DNA from: Annona cherimola
Taxonomy: Eukaryota > Streptophyta > Magnoliopsida > Magnoliales > Annonaceae
Direction of reading: 5' to 3'
Length of the DNA: 64,000 nt
Assembly: GCA_030490835.1 (NCBI GenBank)
Contig: CM059977.1
Span: 25,773,335-25,837,334 of the forward strand
Positions 35,301-46,117 of this stretch are shown here, piece after piece. A model generated the notes under the pieces. It saw only the letters and a list, made by a program, of their open reading frames with translations, had not been told where the DNA came from and made no database searches. Position numbers and translations under genes: made by a program. Numbering within the stretch: position 1 is the first letter of the stretch; every line of letters begins with the position of its first letter.

Positions 35301-36357
35301 TAACATTTTTCAAAAGTAACATCGTACCATTGTTGGTCTCCAAGCACACATCTCCCATGCCTACGGCTTTAGCTACACCATTGTTACCCATCTTAACATT
35401 CCCAAAGTCTCCGGATGTATAAGATGTAAAGAAGTCTCTTCGTGATGTAGCATGAATGGAGGCACCACTATCAATCACCCAACTAGTGTCATGGCATGCA
35501 AGGTTGACAACATCATCATCATCATACACAACAAGGAAGTCATCTATGATGGCAGAAACTCTATCAACATCATTACTATCATCAGTTTTCTTTTCTGTCC
35601 CTTTTTCATTTTTGTAGTCTCTTTTGAGTTGTCGACAATACTTCTTTATATGCCCCTTTTTACCACAGTGATAACACTCAACATTGGCAAACCTGTTTGA
35701 CTTGCTTTTGCTTCTGTCTCTGTTCTTCGGACCTTTACTCTTGCTCCTCCCCCTCTTTTCCATGACTAAGATCTCTGACTGTGACGGACTCTGTGACTTT
35801 CTTCTCATCTCTTCATTTAAAACACTACTCTTAGCCAAATCCATAGTGACTACACCATTTGGAGCTGAGTTAGATATCGACATTCTAAACGTTTCCCACG
35901 AGTCCGGTAATGTGCCTAGAAGCCATAACCCCTGCACCTCATCTTCAAACTTGATATTCATCCCAGCCAACTGATTAAGAATTCCCTGGTAAGCATTCAA
36001 GTGATCTGATAAAGGAGTTCCATCCCTGTATTTCAAGCCTATCAACTTCTTTATTAGAAACAACTTGTTGTTCCCTGTTTTTCGAGCATACAGTTGTTCA
36101 AGCCTGTCCCATAAAGAACGTGCATGTGTTTCCTCACTGACATGGTTTAAAACATTATCATCTACCCACTGTCTGATATACCCACATACTTGACGATGAA
36201 GCAAAGTCCATTCAGCATCAGTTTTATCTACCGGTTTCTGTTCCGCAAACACAGGCAAATAAAAATCTTTAACATACAGCAGGTCTTCCATTTTTCCCTT
36301 CCACACATGATAATTTGAACCATTCAAATTAATCATTCTACTTGTATTAACCTCCAT
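32371..36357 (-). pseudogene. copia gag-pol polyprotein with one in-frame stop
   Basis: One frame of 1329 codons with a single stop at 34036-34038, between integrase and reverse transcriptase. Order: gag (residues 1-220, [20 protein letters not shown]), zinc knuckle [14 protein letters not shown] (228-241), aspartic protease WVIDSGAS (293-300), pre-integrase segment WHRRLCHM, integrase core (YSDVCGPM, then [32 protein letters not shown] and [10 protein letters not shown]), then after the stop the reverse transcriptase with LLLYVDDMLIIG and RNase H (TDADMAGDVDTRKSTSGSL, ALSTTEAEFIAATEACKELL). This is the Tnt1-like copia arrangement. The RNA would be packaged and reverse transcribed in cytoplasmic particles. 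The lone stop means this copy cannot make a full polyprotein but could still be moved by a relative. Confidence 0.93.
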
Positions 36358-36405
36358 TGTTCAACACAAGGCACAAGGTTACTAAAACCACGCTCTGATA
36401 CCACT

Positions 36406-37142
36406 TGATGGGATAAAACCTGTTCTGATAACAATAAATAATATTTATCCTCTCTTGTGTGAACCTAACAGGAAGCAATTCTGTAGAGCAGCAATAAACA
36501 CAAGCACAATTTCAATCACAATCACAAGAACACCAAGAATTTTACGTGGAAAACCTCCTTGACTTAAGGAGTAAAAACCACGGGTCCTCTGAAATCTCCA
36601 CTATCAAAATATAATGGGAATACACAATGTTCTCTTTAGCTAAGCTAGAAGCATATAATGCATCAATCTCAAGATTAACTAATCTTGACAACACATGTAG
36701 AATCAACAAGAAGAACAAGGGAGTTAGGATTACACAAACTCGAATCCTCTGTTCTGGGTGTGTATATCTCTCCTGAGATTCCTGTTCAACGATCACAATG
36801 GTCAGATTGTAGAACCACGAGCGAAGAAGGACCTGTCCAAAAATCAGCTCAATCGGACGGTAGATCAAAGAGATATCTCTCTTTGAAGAAAACTGCTCGA
36901 AACCTCCCTGTTTCTGTCCAACTCTGTTTGTAACTGCAAATCTTCTTACCGCAGCATTCTCCGATGATAGATCTCGCCGAAGACGACGAACAGACGTTGC
37001 GGAGAGAAAAAAGAAACAGAGAGAAAAAAACGGAAAAGGAAAACGAGAGAGAGAAGAGAAAAGACGGGCGCCGAAAGCTTTTGTTTTTTTTTTTTCTTTT
37101 AATGTGGGCCATCTCCACGTGGGAGGAAACCCAAAGTCAACA
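36406..37142 (-). repeat. 5' LTR of the young copia element
   Basis: 737 bp; carries the promoter for the minus-strand transcript. It differs from the 3' LTR at three single bases and in the length of one T run near 37088. Confidence 0.93.
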
Positions 37143-37375
37143 ATAAGCCCTTCGGCAATTAAAGCATTCAGCAATTCATAATCCATTTTATTGGTTCTGT
37201 TGCTGGATTTCAAATGACAAATGTCCTTTATAATGGATGTGAATCCTGGGAACCATTGTTGCCAGATTCGATTTCTTTGGTAGGATGACGCCGTCAGACT
37301 ATTGCCACGACCTTCGGAGAACCAACGGGATTACATCCTCTCGGAGGGCCTTGTTGCGATTTACGAGAAGAGGTA

Positions 37376-37593
37376 AAGCTTTGAATGAAAAAATTGGGAG
37401 ATAAAAGTTTTTGAAAAAAAAAAAAATGATATGACATGACTGAAGTAGAGAGAATAAAGTTAAAATAGATAAATTAAATAAATATGTAGATATGATTGAA
37501 AAGTAGAATAATTATATAAAAAGAAATGAATAAATAATTATAAAAAGTAAAAAAATTTAAATTGAAAAGTTTTAGATTATAACTAACACACCC
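37376..37593. mobile_element. GTGTGTTTGG MITE family, copy
   Basis: Contains AGAATAAAGTTAAAATAGATA and ATGATTGAAAAGTAGAATAA (family signature, plus orientation) and ends AACTAACACACCC. Non-coding. Confidence 0.55.
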
Positions 37594-37677
37594 GTAGTCG
37601 ATCTCTTCTTTGAGAGTAGGTGCATTTATGTCATTTGCTATAACCCAATTTAACATACAATTTAACAAATTCTTAAC

Positions 37678-38594
37678 TAGGGGTGTAAATCGGGTCGGGT
37701 TGACTCGGGTTGGCACAAATACAACCCTAACCCACCTTGTAAAATCACAACCCAACCCTACTTTCAACCCTACTTTTCACATCTTAACCCAACCCTATTT
37801 CAACCCACCTCAAATCGGTTCGGTTCGGGTTAGAAATCGGGCTAATAGATTACACATGTTATCAATGCTAATTAAAGTTTTGTTCACCTGAATTTCTAAA
37901 ATAATAAAAATAATGATAATTATAAAAACAATAAGTACCAATAAAAGTTCTACATAGCTCAAAAGTGGAGGATAAGTTTAGTAATTGATTCGTTTTTTTG
38001 TTTTTGTATTTTTGAGCAATCGATGTCTTCTGCAAGTCAAAAAGTGAAAGCTAAGTAAAATTATTACAGTAAATTATGCAAAATAGAAAAATGAATATTA
38101 TAGTCTTACTTACCTTCTTAGTTGGCTTCCAATCAAAGCTACAAACATCTTAAGTTCTCAGTTGACCTGTTATGTTATTCTAAATCACCAATGCGAGCAA
38201 ATATCTAAACAACCTATTTACGATGCAATATAACCAAATAATCCAAACACAATTTCACAACTAATTAACCAAATATATTTCAAAACCAAATAAATTCAAA
38301 CAACATTTGACAACCAAATAGTCAAACGAATTTCCAAACTCAACACAATTTTATTTAAATATCTAAGCAATATGAATGAAATACACTCTCATAAATATAT
38401 GTAAATACATATCTTATGAAATCGGGTCGGGTCGGGTTGACCGACCCCTAACCCAACCCAACTCATTTTTAAAATCGGGTCGGGTTGAACCCATTTTTTA
38501 AAAACCAAATTTCCAAAACATCAACCCAACCATGGTATAAATCGGTTCGGGTTGATGCGGGCTCGGGTTGAACCCAACCCTATTTACACCCCTA
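37678..38594. mobile_element. TAGGGGTG-type hAT element with GGGTTGGGT subterminal motifs
   Basis: A 917-bp element with ends TAGGGGTGTAAATCGGGTCG (left) and TAGGGGTGTAAATAGGGTTG (reversed right end). A perfect 8-bp duplication TTCTTAAC flanks it (37670-37677 and 38595-38602). Both ends are followed by GGGTTGGGTT/AACCCAACCC motifs; the middle is AT-rich and non-coding. It is a non-autonomous hAT of a different subfamily from the one at 5519. Confidence 0.9.
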
Positions 38595-38639
38595 TTCTTA
38601 ACTGCATAGATATAGGGATTTGTTTGGATGCAACTAGAT

Positions 38640-38995
38640 ACATTGAAATTTCAATGTATCTTATTAAAAATCCCATTTATTATTATTTTATTTTGTAAAT
38701 TTTTCTTTATAAAACTCTTAATCTAAGTGTATTTTCTATATACCTCAAGTTTTACCATTTTTAAAAATATATATTTATTCAATTTTTAATAATAAGGGTA
38801 GTTTAGTTACTTTAAAAGTACCAAAATCCCTCTATTTTTAAAAATAAAAATATATAGACAATTTAAAAAATAATAAATTTTGAGTTATAGATTAAATACA
38901 TGCATATTAAGAAATTTATAAAAGTAAAGTTCAATAATAATAATAATAAGAATGCATTCAAATTTTAATGCATTCGTTTCATTGAAACATTCTCC
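38640..38995. mobile_element. Foldback MITE, diverged
   Basis: Palindromic AT-rich element. Arms contain CTTAATCTAAGTGTATTTTC and, inverted, AGATTAAATACATGCATATT. Tips are CATTGAAA-type (ACATTGAAATTTCAATGTAT on the left; TTTCATTGAAACATTC on the right). Target duplication not defined. Confidence 0.5.
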
Positions 38996-39762
38996 ATAAA
39001 TGTATATTTAATTTTAGACATAAATATAAATGATTTTTGGAACGCTTATGAGTATAAATGAGATTAAGGGTAAACTCACAAGTATTTTCAAAATTAGTCA
39101 TAATTTTTACCGAAAGCTTTAAGAATTCTTACGATTGCGCAAAAACAAGGCATATTCCCTGCAATATTTTCATAACCTATAGGCAAATTTTCAGTTCACC
39201 TCGTCACCCATAATTCATTGAAATAATTTTTTTTCTTTTTTAAAACAACACTTGTTTAGCCTGCGTTCTGTAAGAGCAGCCCAACACGGAATCACGTTAA
39301 CATCATCATCTCTATTCACTGCCTGCTTTGATACGTTTTCCCTGCTGTTGAAATTCTCACCCATCCCAATTCCCAACACCAAACCCAGCCTCCCTATCTA
39401 AATCACGGCTGACGAGAACGATAGGATCACCAATACCCAAATTCTAATCACAGAAAGGCAACATGGATAATTATCCAACAAGGTCCATGATCCACAAAGC
39501 CACCAAACTAAAGCAAAGATTCACCTGTGGACCGAAATGGTGAAAAAAAAAAAAAAAGCAAAAATGAAATGGTTGATTATCTTAGAAGCTACCTCATGTA
39601 ACAGAGACAATGACCATCCAGTTATCTGTGCTGAACATTCTAAAAAAGCAGAAACGTCATCAAGCACAAACAATAAGCTTACAAGGATTCATGATAATAC
39701 TAAGTTGAGAGAATCCACACCGGGAAATTTTTTTTTATTCTTTTTTGAAATAATCATCCTCA

Positions 39763-42700
39763 CTACCTGGCAGCAGCCCTTGCACTCATGGAAGAATGAT
39801 AATTGGTGCTCCTTTGCTTTCTATAAGATGTGTAAACATCATCATACTGACTGATCTCGTTAGGATGAGCCGTAGCACCCAGCCCTAACCGCAGTGAGCG
39901 ATCTGCTTTGCCCTCAACGCTCCCATCAGGTAGAGTGCCTGTCTCAGGGTCCACATGGAGGTTTGCAGGTGGAGGAATGCAAGCCCCACCTTTTCGAACA
40001 ATGTGTTCCCTCTCGAAGTCATCATAGTTATCCTTGTCATTTGACTCAGCTGATTTTAGTGGCCCTTCAGAGGGGTTCACCTCTCCAATCTCTTTGAAGA
40101 ACTTAGAGACTCTATCTAGGATCTCAGACTGGGGGACAGTAGATGGTGGGATAACAGTGGGAATGTCAAGTGGGCTCATTGGAGAGTACGGCACTCCACT
40201 GCCTATCTGCATTTTCCGGACCATGCCGGGGATGAGGCCTGGAGGGAAGAGGGGATAGGGAGGCGATTGCTCTACAACACTGACACTGGAGGTAGCCACC
40301 ATATGGGGCATGGGCTGCTGGTTTGCGGCTTGTGCAGCATTAGGTAAGGGAGCTCCAAAAGGAGCTGGAGCGCCTGAAGGGTAAATGCCAGATGCCGACT
40401 GGGCATTTGGTAAAAACTGCTGGGGCATGGGTGGCCCAAATTGGGAAGCCGATGACATAGGTGACAAGGAAGCTGAAGGAGGTAATTTATCTTGCTTGTC
40501 TTGATCTATCCTTTGATTATCCAATTGCCATTGGGAAAGACTTGCAGCTGATTGTGATCCTGAAATAGCAAATAAAATAGATCGTGTCAACCTTTAAAAT
40601 TCAACCAGCGACTTACATTTCTTCTCAGAGTTTATTCACTTATAGGCTTGGAATTTAGGCTGCTCGTCACAGTTACTTATAGGCCTCACCATTCAAGCGA
40701 AAGAACAAGATGAACCCCTTGACTACCTATAAGAGAAACGACCAAGAACATCCACATCCAACATGCCAGTGCATCCACAGTTTCCCCAGAATTATCAGAA
40801 AGGGATACAGCACTGCTGGATCATAGCAAGAGCGCATGAAATTCACAAGAAGTTCTTCCACACACTGAATCTAATGCCTTTAAGCATGCTTACCTGCACC
40901 TGAAGAATCAGCAGATGAATCTTTTGGGGCTCCTGGATGAGGTGGTGGCAGTCCCCCTTTCATCTCACATTCCAGGCTGTAGATGGTGTCTGGGTCATAA
41001 ACTTCCTTTGAAGCCCAAAACTGCAGGATCTTCTGCAGCCGAGACTGATTTTCATCTTTATTATGTGGGTTGTGGTAAATCCTTGCAAGCATGGAACTCA
41101 GAACAGGTCTGAAGGCAAGGGCTTCATTATCAAGCTCATGAGGATTGACACGGCGTTTTAAACTGCACACATAAGATTTGGATTTAAGTTGAAGTGAAAT
41201 ATAACGTAAATCCTAGGCAAAAGAAAGGAAGGGGGAGAGTATTCCCGAAATGTTACAAATACAAGAAAAACGCTTTTGAGAACTCCAAGGACATGGCAAC
41301 AATCATGAAGCTGTTTCCCTTCCCACTTAAGTGGGTCAAGATCATGGATGCTGTTGTGTCAACTGTCATCTTGTTAATCTTTAGTAATGTACTTCATTAG
41401 CCCCACCATTTTCATATCTTTCCTAATAGTAATCAAGTTGTAGATGTTAACAAAAGTATTAATAGATGTATATAGGGTGCAGGGTGCATGTGCAACAAGG
41501 CTTAACTCTTGCTACCAGCATGGATCATTCCTTTCAGAGTGTACAGCATGGTAGCACTAAAATTTAAGGAAATGTTGGCAATACTAATGGCTACCTCCAC
41601 TACAATATAAAACACATTTAATCAGTAAAAGCATTTCTTAAAACTTGAAAGGACCAAGAATTACAGTAAAGTACATTCAGAAGAATATTAAAGTGTCCCC
41701 CAAATGACCAAACTCCAAATATGGTGCTAAGCATCTAAAACTTATGCCTGATTAAAAAATAATTACCAGAATAATGGTATGATTAACAAAATAACAATTA
41801 AAAAAGAACTTGAAGTGCTTTACTGGATGTTAGCAAAACTAGACAATCAGGAGGAAAATTCGGATTAGGATAAACAAGAGAAACATGATCAAGGGGAAAA
41901 AAAAACAACTACAGAATATTTCCAAGAAAAAGAAAGTAACAAAATAAGAAAATCACCTGTCAAAAAGAATATCATTAGCAAGGTAAATGATGTGCAATTG
42001 TCTCTCAGAATCATCTAGAGCAAGGACTCTGTCTTTCAAGGCCTCAGCCAGAGCAGGCGCAAAAGGAGACCTCTGCATAAACCATATCTTTGCCCCCTTT
42101 ATTGATTCCTTGGTACCAGTGAGGTTGTTGAGCACACTGGTAAGTTCAGCCACAACATCAGATGGAAGTGGCCCAGAAAGACCCTTAAAGGGCTTTGCAG
42201 AATGTTCATAATCAGCTCTAGCTTGACCTAGATAAGGCTGAGAATGTTGCTGCTGGTCATAATAAGGTGGATATGGAGATTGAAGCATTTGAGAAGCACT
42301 TGGCATTGCAGCTGAAGCCCCCACACTGGAACCTGAGGCATTCAAGGGAGGAGGATTCAGGGCAGAGGGGTTCATCAGGGGGTTAAGGGAGGGAGGAACC
42401 ACAGGCAATGAAGATGAAGGATATGATGGATTAAAGGGTGAGGTTGAAGGACGTGTAGACAACCAAAGCTTATATCGGTAGTAATTATGACCTTCACCCC
42501 CAAAGAGAAAGCTATACTCAGGGTTGTCTTGCTGCTTCTCACGGATCATTGCTTCAAATTCAGGGCCATTCTTGGCAGCATATTCAACTAGTTTATCAAT
42601 TCGCTTGTGGAGTTCAGGATCTGAAGGAGGCACAGCTGCAGGAGGGGCAGTGTCATAAGGGTTTAGTAATGGGGAAGTGATAATGTGAGGAGGGAGTTGA

Positions 42701-42996
42701 GGGAATGTAGGCGGCTGTTGTTGTTGTGGCTGGAGATGAAGGAGAGGGTGGTGAGGATTAAGATGAGGGTGGATTTGCTGCTGCTGCTGCTGTTGCAAAG
42801 GTCGAGGGAAAGCATATTGCTGGAGGGAAGGGTGAGGTGGTAGAAATGGAGGCCCATGAACTTGCTGAGGATATGGCTGGGGCTGCGGCCGGAAGCCATA
42901 TTGTTGCTGTTGTTGAAGGTTGGCCTGTTGCTGCTGCTGCTGCTGGGCAAAGGCCATCGCTGCAGCCGCTGCATAGTTATGAACTTGTCGATCCAT
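39763..42996 (-). CDS. CHERP: SURP and CID domain protein, CHERP-like splicing factor
   Basis: Three coding exons, 42996-41957, 41162-40894 and 40559-39763, join to 2106 nt (701 aa) with GT-AG introns. The N-terminus (1-125) is rich in Gln, Pro and His ([17 protein letters not shown]). A SURP module follows at about 126-180 ([20 protein letters not shown] ... YRYKLWLS), then a Pro/Ser linker, a CID domain at about 275-435 ([20 protein letters not shown] ... [20 protein letters not shown] ... [15 protein letters not shown]) and a Pro-rich tail with a conserved C-terminal block ([13 protein letters not shown]). CID domains bind the RNA polymerase II C-terminal domain and SURP modules bind splicing factors. 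Human CHERP of this architecture is a U2 snRNP-associated nuclear protein. The start is ATG at 42996-42994; an in-frame stop lies upstream. No G-patch is obvious. The gene looks intact. Confidence 0.88.
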
Positions 42997-43061
42997 CAGT
43001 CTCAAGTATGGACTATGTGAAGATAGAGGCACACGTTAGGGCGACTGTGCAGCTTAACCAG

Positions 43062-44093
43062 TCTTCATAAACCTGAATTGTGGAATGAAATAGGACCCAT
43101 TAGCAAGACGTGAAATACAAAAGCTGCAATTAGTGTGTTGAGCTGTGGCTGACAATAATTAAATACACAATAGCATGATAAGTCCATCTTCACAGGAAGA
43201 AACGCACATAAGAAAGCTAAATAGATGTCCACAAATGGAAAACACGTCAGGTTCATCTATTGGCTTTTGATGATGATGATTAATAGGAACAGTTAGTGCC
43301 AGATAAGTGTCGACCCTACACTAACCTTGTTTTGGAAAATCCTATCCTACTCTACTTTTAGGTCGCGGAGGAGAGGTTGGGGGGGAGGGGGTGGGGATGG
43401 TTGCTGGTGTTCAAAGTCCACTTATTTTCCCTTAACTAAATATAATTCCCAGACTTCTATTAACAAAAAGAATTCACAGACAAATTATGAATATAGCGTA
43501 AAAACTAGGAAACCAAGAAAATGAGGTCAGTAACATTCCTGCATACAAGCATTTAATTTGACCACCATCTAAATCCCAGAAACATTAATGAAAATAAACA
43601 ATCCTAAAAATAATAAATAAACGAAAAAAATCATATAATGTATAAGAAACTAAAGCATAGAATCAATTTTAACTAATTAGTAACGAAAACACCTAGATAA
43701 GAGGAGAAAATATACCAAAACCACAATAGTTTCAATCTTCGGAGGGAGCTGCCGAGCCGATGCGGCTGACCTGATACAGAAATCAGAGCAGGCAATGGAA
43801 CTCAGAGAAAGAGATAAGGGAAATCATAAACAGAAAAGGAGAAGTTAAGAGGGAAAATCACCGGAGGCGGTGGTATTACGTGATGGCAGGCGAAGTCGGC
43901 GGAAAGAATCTGGCAATTGGAACTGGAGGAAGCGACTGGCCAGGGTGTAGTTGGTCAGGGACTTCACCGTCGATGAGAAATAGCGGCCGATGACGGTGCA
44001 GATGGAGGGTTGCCGTCGAGTAGAGAGAAGGGCTGAAGAAGGATTCGTAGGGGATGGGCGGAGGCGGAAGAGGAAATCTTCTCCACGGTCCAT
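43062..44093 (-). other. 5'UTR exons and intron of the CHERP-like gene, with upstream ORFs
   Basis: A donor CCTCCG/GTGATTTTC at 43862/43861 and an acceptor TTCAG/GTTTATG at 43074/43073 define a probable 5'UTR intron of about 790 bp. The first exon contains an upstream ATG at 44093 whose frame would end just after the splice (79 aa, Arg/Ser-rich, no domain), and the second contains a five-codon ATG...TAA frame. If transcription starts at or before 44093 these could damp translation of the main frame. Exon limits are inferred from splice consensus only. Confidence 0.5.
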
Positions 44094-44114
44094 TCGATTT
44101 TCGTGGGGGGGGAT

Positions 44115-44124
44115 TATTTATATA
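44115..44124 (-). promoter_or_regulatory. TATA box of the CHERP-like gene
   Basis: Minus-strand TATATAAATAA at about 44124-44114, roughly 30 bp upstream of the first exon sequence at 44093. Position and match are those of a plant core promoter; the transcription start is not shown by the sequence. Confidence 0.55.
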
Positions 44125-44136
44125 GACAACGCTAGT

Positions 44137-44820
44137 TGGCTCGGGTTCGACGCCTGAACCGAACCGAACCGACTCGGTTCACAGGTTCCAAACTCGAGCT
44201 CACTTTTCGGTTCACTTTAACCGTAACCTTAGCTTTATTTATAAAACAATAATTCTAATTTTAACTTTAATTTTATTTATAAAACATAAGCCTATAATTC
44301 TAATTTTAAATTTAAAACATAAGCCTTAACTATATTTTTAAACGAGTTCGAAGTGAGTTTTGGAATAAAATTTAGATAAATAATTTTACATTTTATTTAA
44401 GAATGATAAGTTTAAAATTTTATATAAATATATAATAATAACAAATCATGTAAGTAAACATGATAATATTTAATTAAATTATAGGTTTTAAAAAATTTAA
44501 TAATATAAAAAATATTTTTAAAAAATTTAACATAAGAAACAAAATAAAAGAATAAAATTAATTGATGTAAAATTAAATGATAGAATTAAAAGTTTACAAT
44601 ATAATTGCAATACGTAAATGCATATTCAAATATAAATACAAATAATATAAGATACACAAAATGTAAAGAAATATTGTTTATTATTATATATAATATATTT
44701 TATAATAAATATAAAATGAAAAATCAAGTTCGGGTTGTAAAAAAATAAGTCCGGACATTGTTTGAATTTTGGTTTAGCGGGCCAAGTTCAAACCAAACCT
44801 AACCCAGGTTGCACCATTAG
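44137..44820. mobile_element. Possible decayed hAT-like element next to the CHERP promoter
   Basis: Begins with GGCTCGGGTTCG and clustered GAACCGAACCGAACCG motifs, is AT-rich in the middle (44230-44720), and ends with the inverse-type motifs AGGTTTGGTTTGAACTTGG (minus reading). The ends look like the subterminal blocks of the TAGGGGTG hAT elements, but neither clear tips nor a target duplication are found. Confidence 0.35.
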
Positions 44821-44864
44821 TCCAACTAGTTAAGCCTACACACTTTATTATGCAATTTCTTTCA

Positions 44865-45205
44865 AATTAAAATTGAGGAATAATCCAGTTAGTTGCCTAG
44901 GCTAAAAACTTATTAATTTTTTTTCGTAAACTTGTTAATATAAGCATATTTAATATATAAATTAAAATTTATCATTTTTGAAGATGTGTATATATATATA
45001 TTTAAATATTTAAATGCAGGATTATTTACCATTAAAAATGATTAAAATACCGTTATATTAAAAATCTTAAAAATATATACATATTTCTAAAAATAGTAAA
45101 ACTTCATTTATATATTAAATATATTTAGATTGATAAGTTTATGAAAAAGCAAACAAATTAAAAATAAGTTTTTTTAACTGCATAATTCCTCATTAAGATT
45201 ATTTT
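44865..45205. mobile_element. Foldback MITE
   Basis: Palindromic, tips GAGGAATAATCCAGTTAG (left) and GAGGAATTATGCAGTTAA (reversed right). Flanks ATTAAAAT and ATTAAGAT may be an imperfect 8-bp duplication. Inner arms again carry TTAATATAAGCATATTTAAT and ATTAAATATATTTAGATTGA. Confidence 0.6.
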
Positions 45206-46110
45206 CAAATTTTCTATTAAATGTAGGTAGTAGATTACGTTTACTATCTATAATTTTTTTAAAAAAATCTTAGTTTATATTTTTTTGATGAACTTATTTT
45301 ATATTTTAAGCATTACTGAAACTCGAGAGCACTTTCATCTCTCTTCCATGTAATCTCTTTCATTTTTAATATTAAGTGACTTATGAAAAATCCATTTCAT
45401 CCATTGTATTTAGCATAATTTATATTACCATAAAAAAAATTTTATTTATCTAGTATCATGGTAAATATAACCCATCTACAAATGTGTAAAATCAATATAA
45501 TAAAATAATAAAATATTAAATATTAATTTTAAGTAGTATTTTCAACATTTAAAGTGTCTAAAATATCACAAATATGTAGATAAATAATTTTATAAAGTAT
45601 TGTTATCTTCGAATACATATATAAATGGATATAAATATTTTTCTTAATTTATGCATGAATATATTTATTTTTGAGCAAATATAATCCACGCACATATTGG
45701 ATTTGGATATAACTTGGTCTCTTAACTAAAAAAATAATGTTAAAGACAACATATGAATTAAATTTTCATCTAATATTAAAATTTTAAAAATGAAGAAGAT
45801 TAAGCAAAACCAATTCTATATATCCGAGTTATATAGAAATAGGTTAAAATTATACTTTTTTATATAAAATTTTTGCACCCTATAAAACTCATATACTTCA
45901 TGAATTTTGTGAATAAAAAAATACCTGAAGATTTTTATTTCATTTTTAGAATAGCTTCTTATAATCTTGTATAGTGAGATGAATATTTAGTGAGTTTACC
46001 GCAACCATATTTTTTAGTGCTGGAAAATCCATTTTCCACGATTAGCATTGAACCACAAGCACAAGCACAAAAATGGGATCACCAATGTTATGTGATTTCT
46101 TTAGGTATAT
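45206..46110. other. AT-rich spacer with MITE debris
   Basis: No gene. Segment 45470-45620 resembles, in inverse orientation, the interior of the GTGCAGT MITEs (CAACATTTAAAGTGTCTAAA, TAAATAATTTTATAAAGTAT). The rest is AT-rich without a recognisable feature. Confidence 0.35.
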
Positions 46111-46117
46111 TTTTTTT

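Larger units (their letters stand above)
31618..37142 (-). mobile_element. Young, nearly intact Ty1/copia retrotransposon
   Basis: A 5525-bp element on the minus strand. LTRs of 736 and 737 bp (31618-32353 and 36406-37142) begin TGATGGGATAAAACC and end CCCAAAGTCAACA. A perfect 5-bp duplication ATAAG flanks it (31613-31617 and 37143-37147). Next to the right-hand (5') LTR is the initiator-Met primer-binding site TGGTATCAGAGC; next to the left-hand (3') LTR is the polypurine tract AAAGGGGGAGATT. I count only three substitutions and one T-run length change between the LTRs, about 0.4%, so this is the most recent large insertion in the window. It encodes a full gag-pol with one stop. Confidence 0.95.

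Noticed and set aside
37678..38594. Interstitial telomeric sequence
   Set aside because: The GGGTTGGGTT motifs are irregular and sit just inside the tips of a hAT element with a perfect 8-bp duplication.
43845..44093. 82-codon frame as the first coding exon of the CHERP-like gene
   Set aside because: After the predicted splice it meets a stop within three codons, and an in-frame stop lies upstream of the main ATG; it is better read as an upstream ORF.
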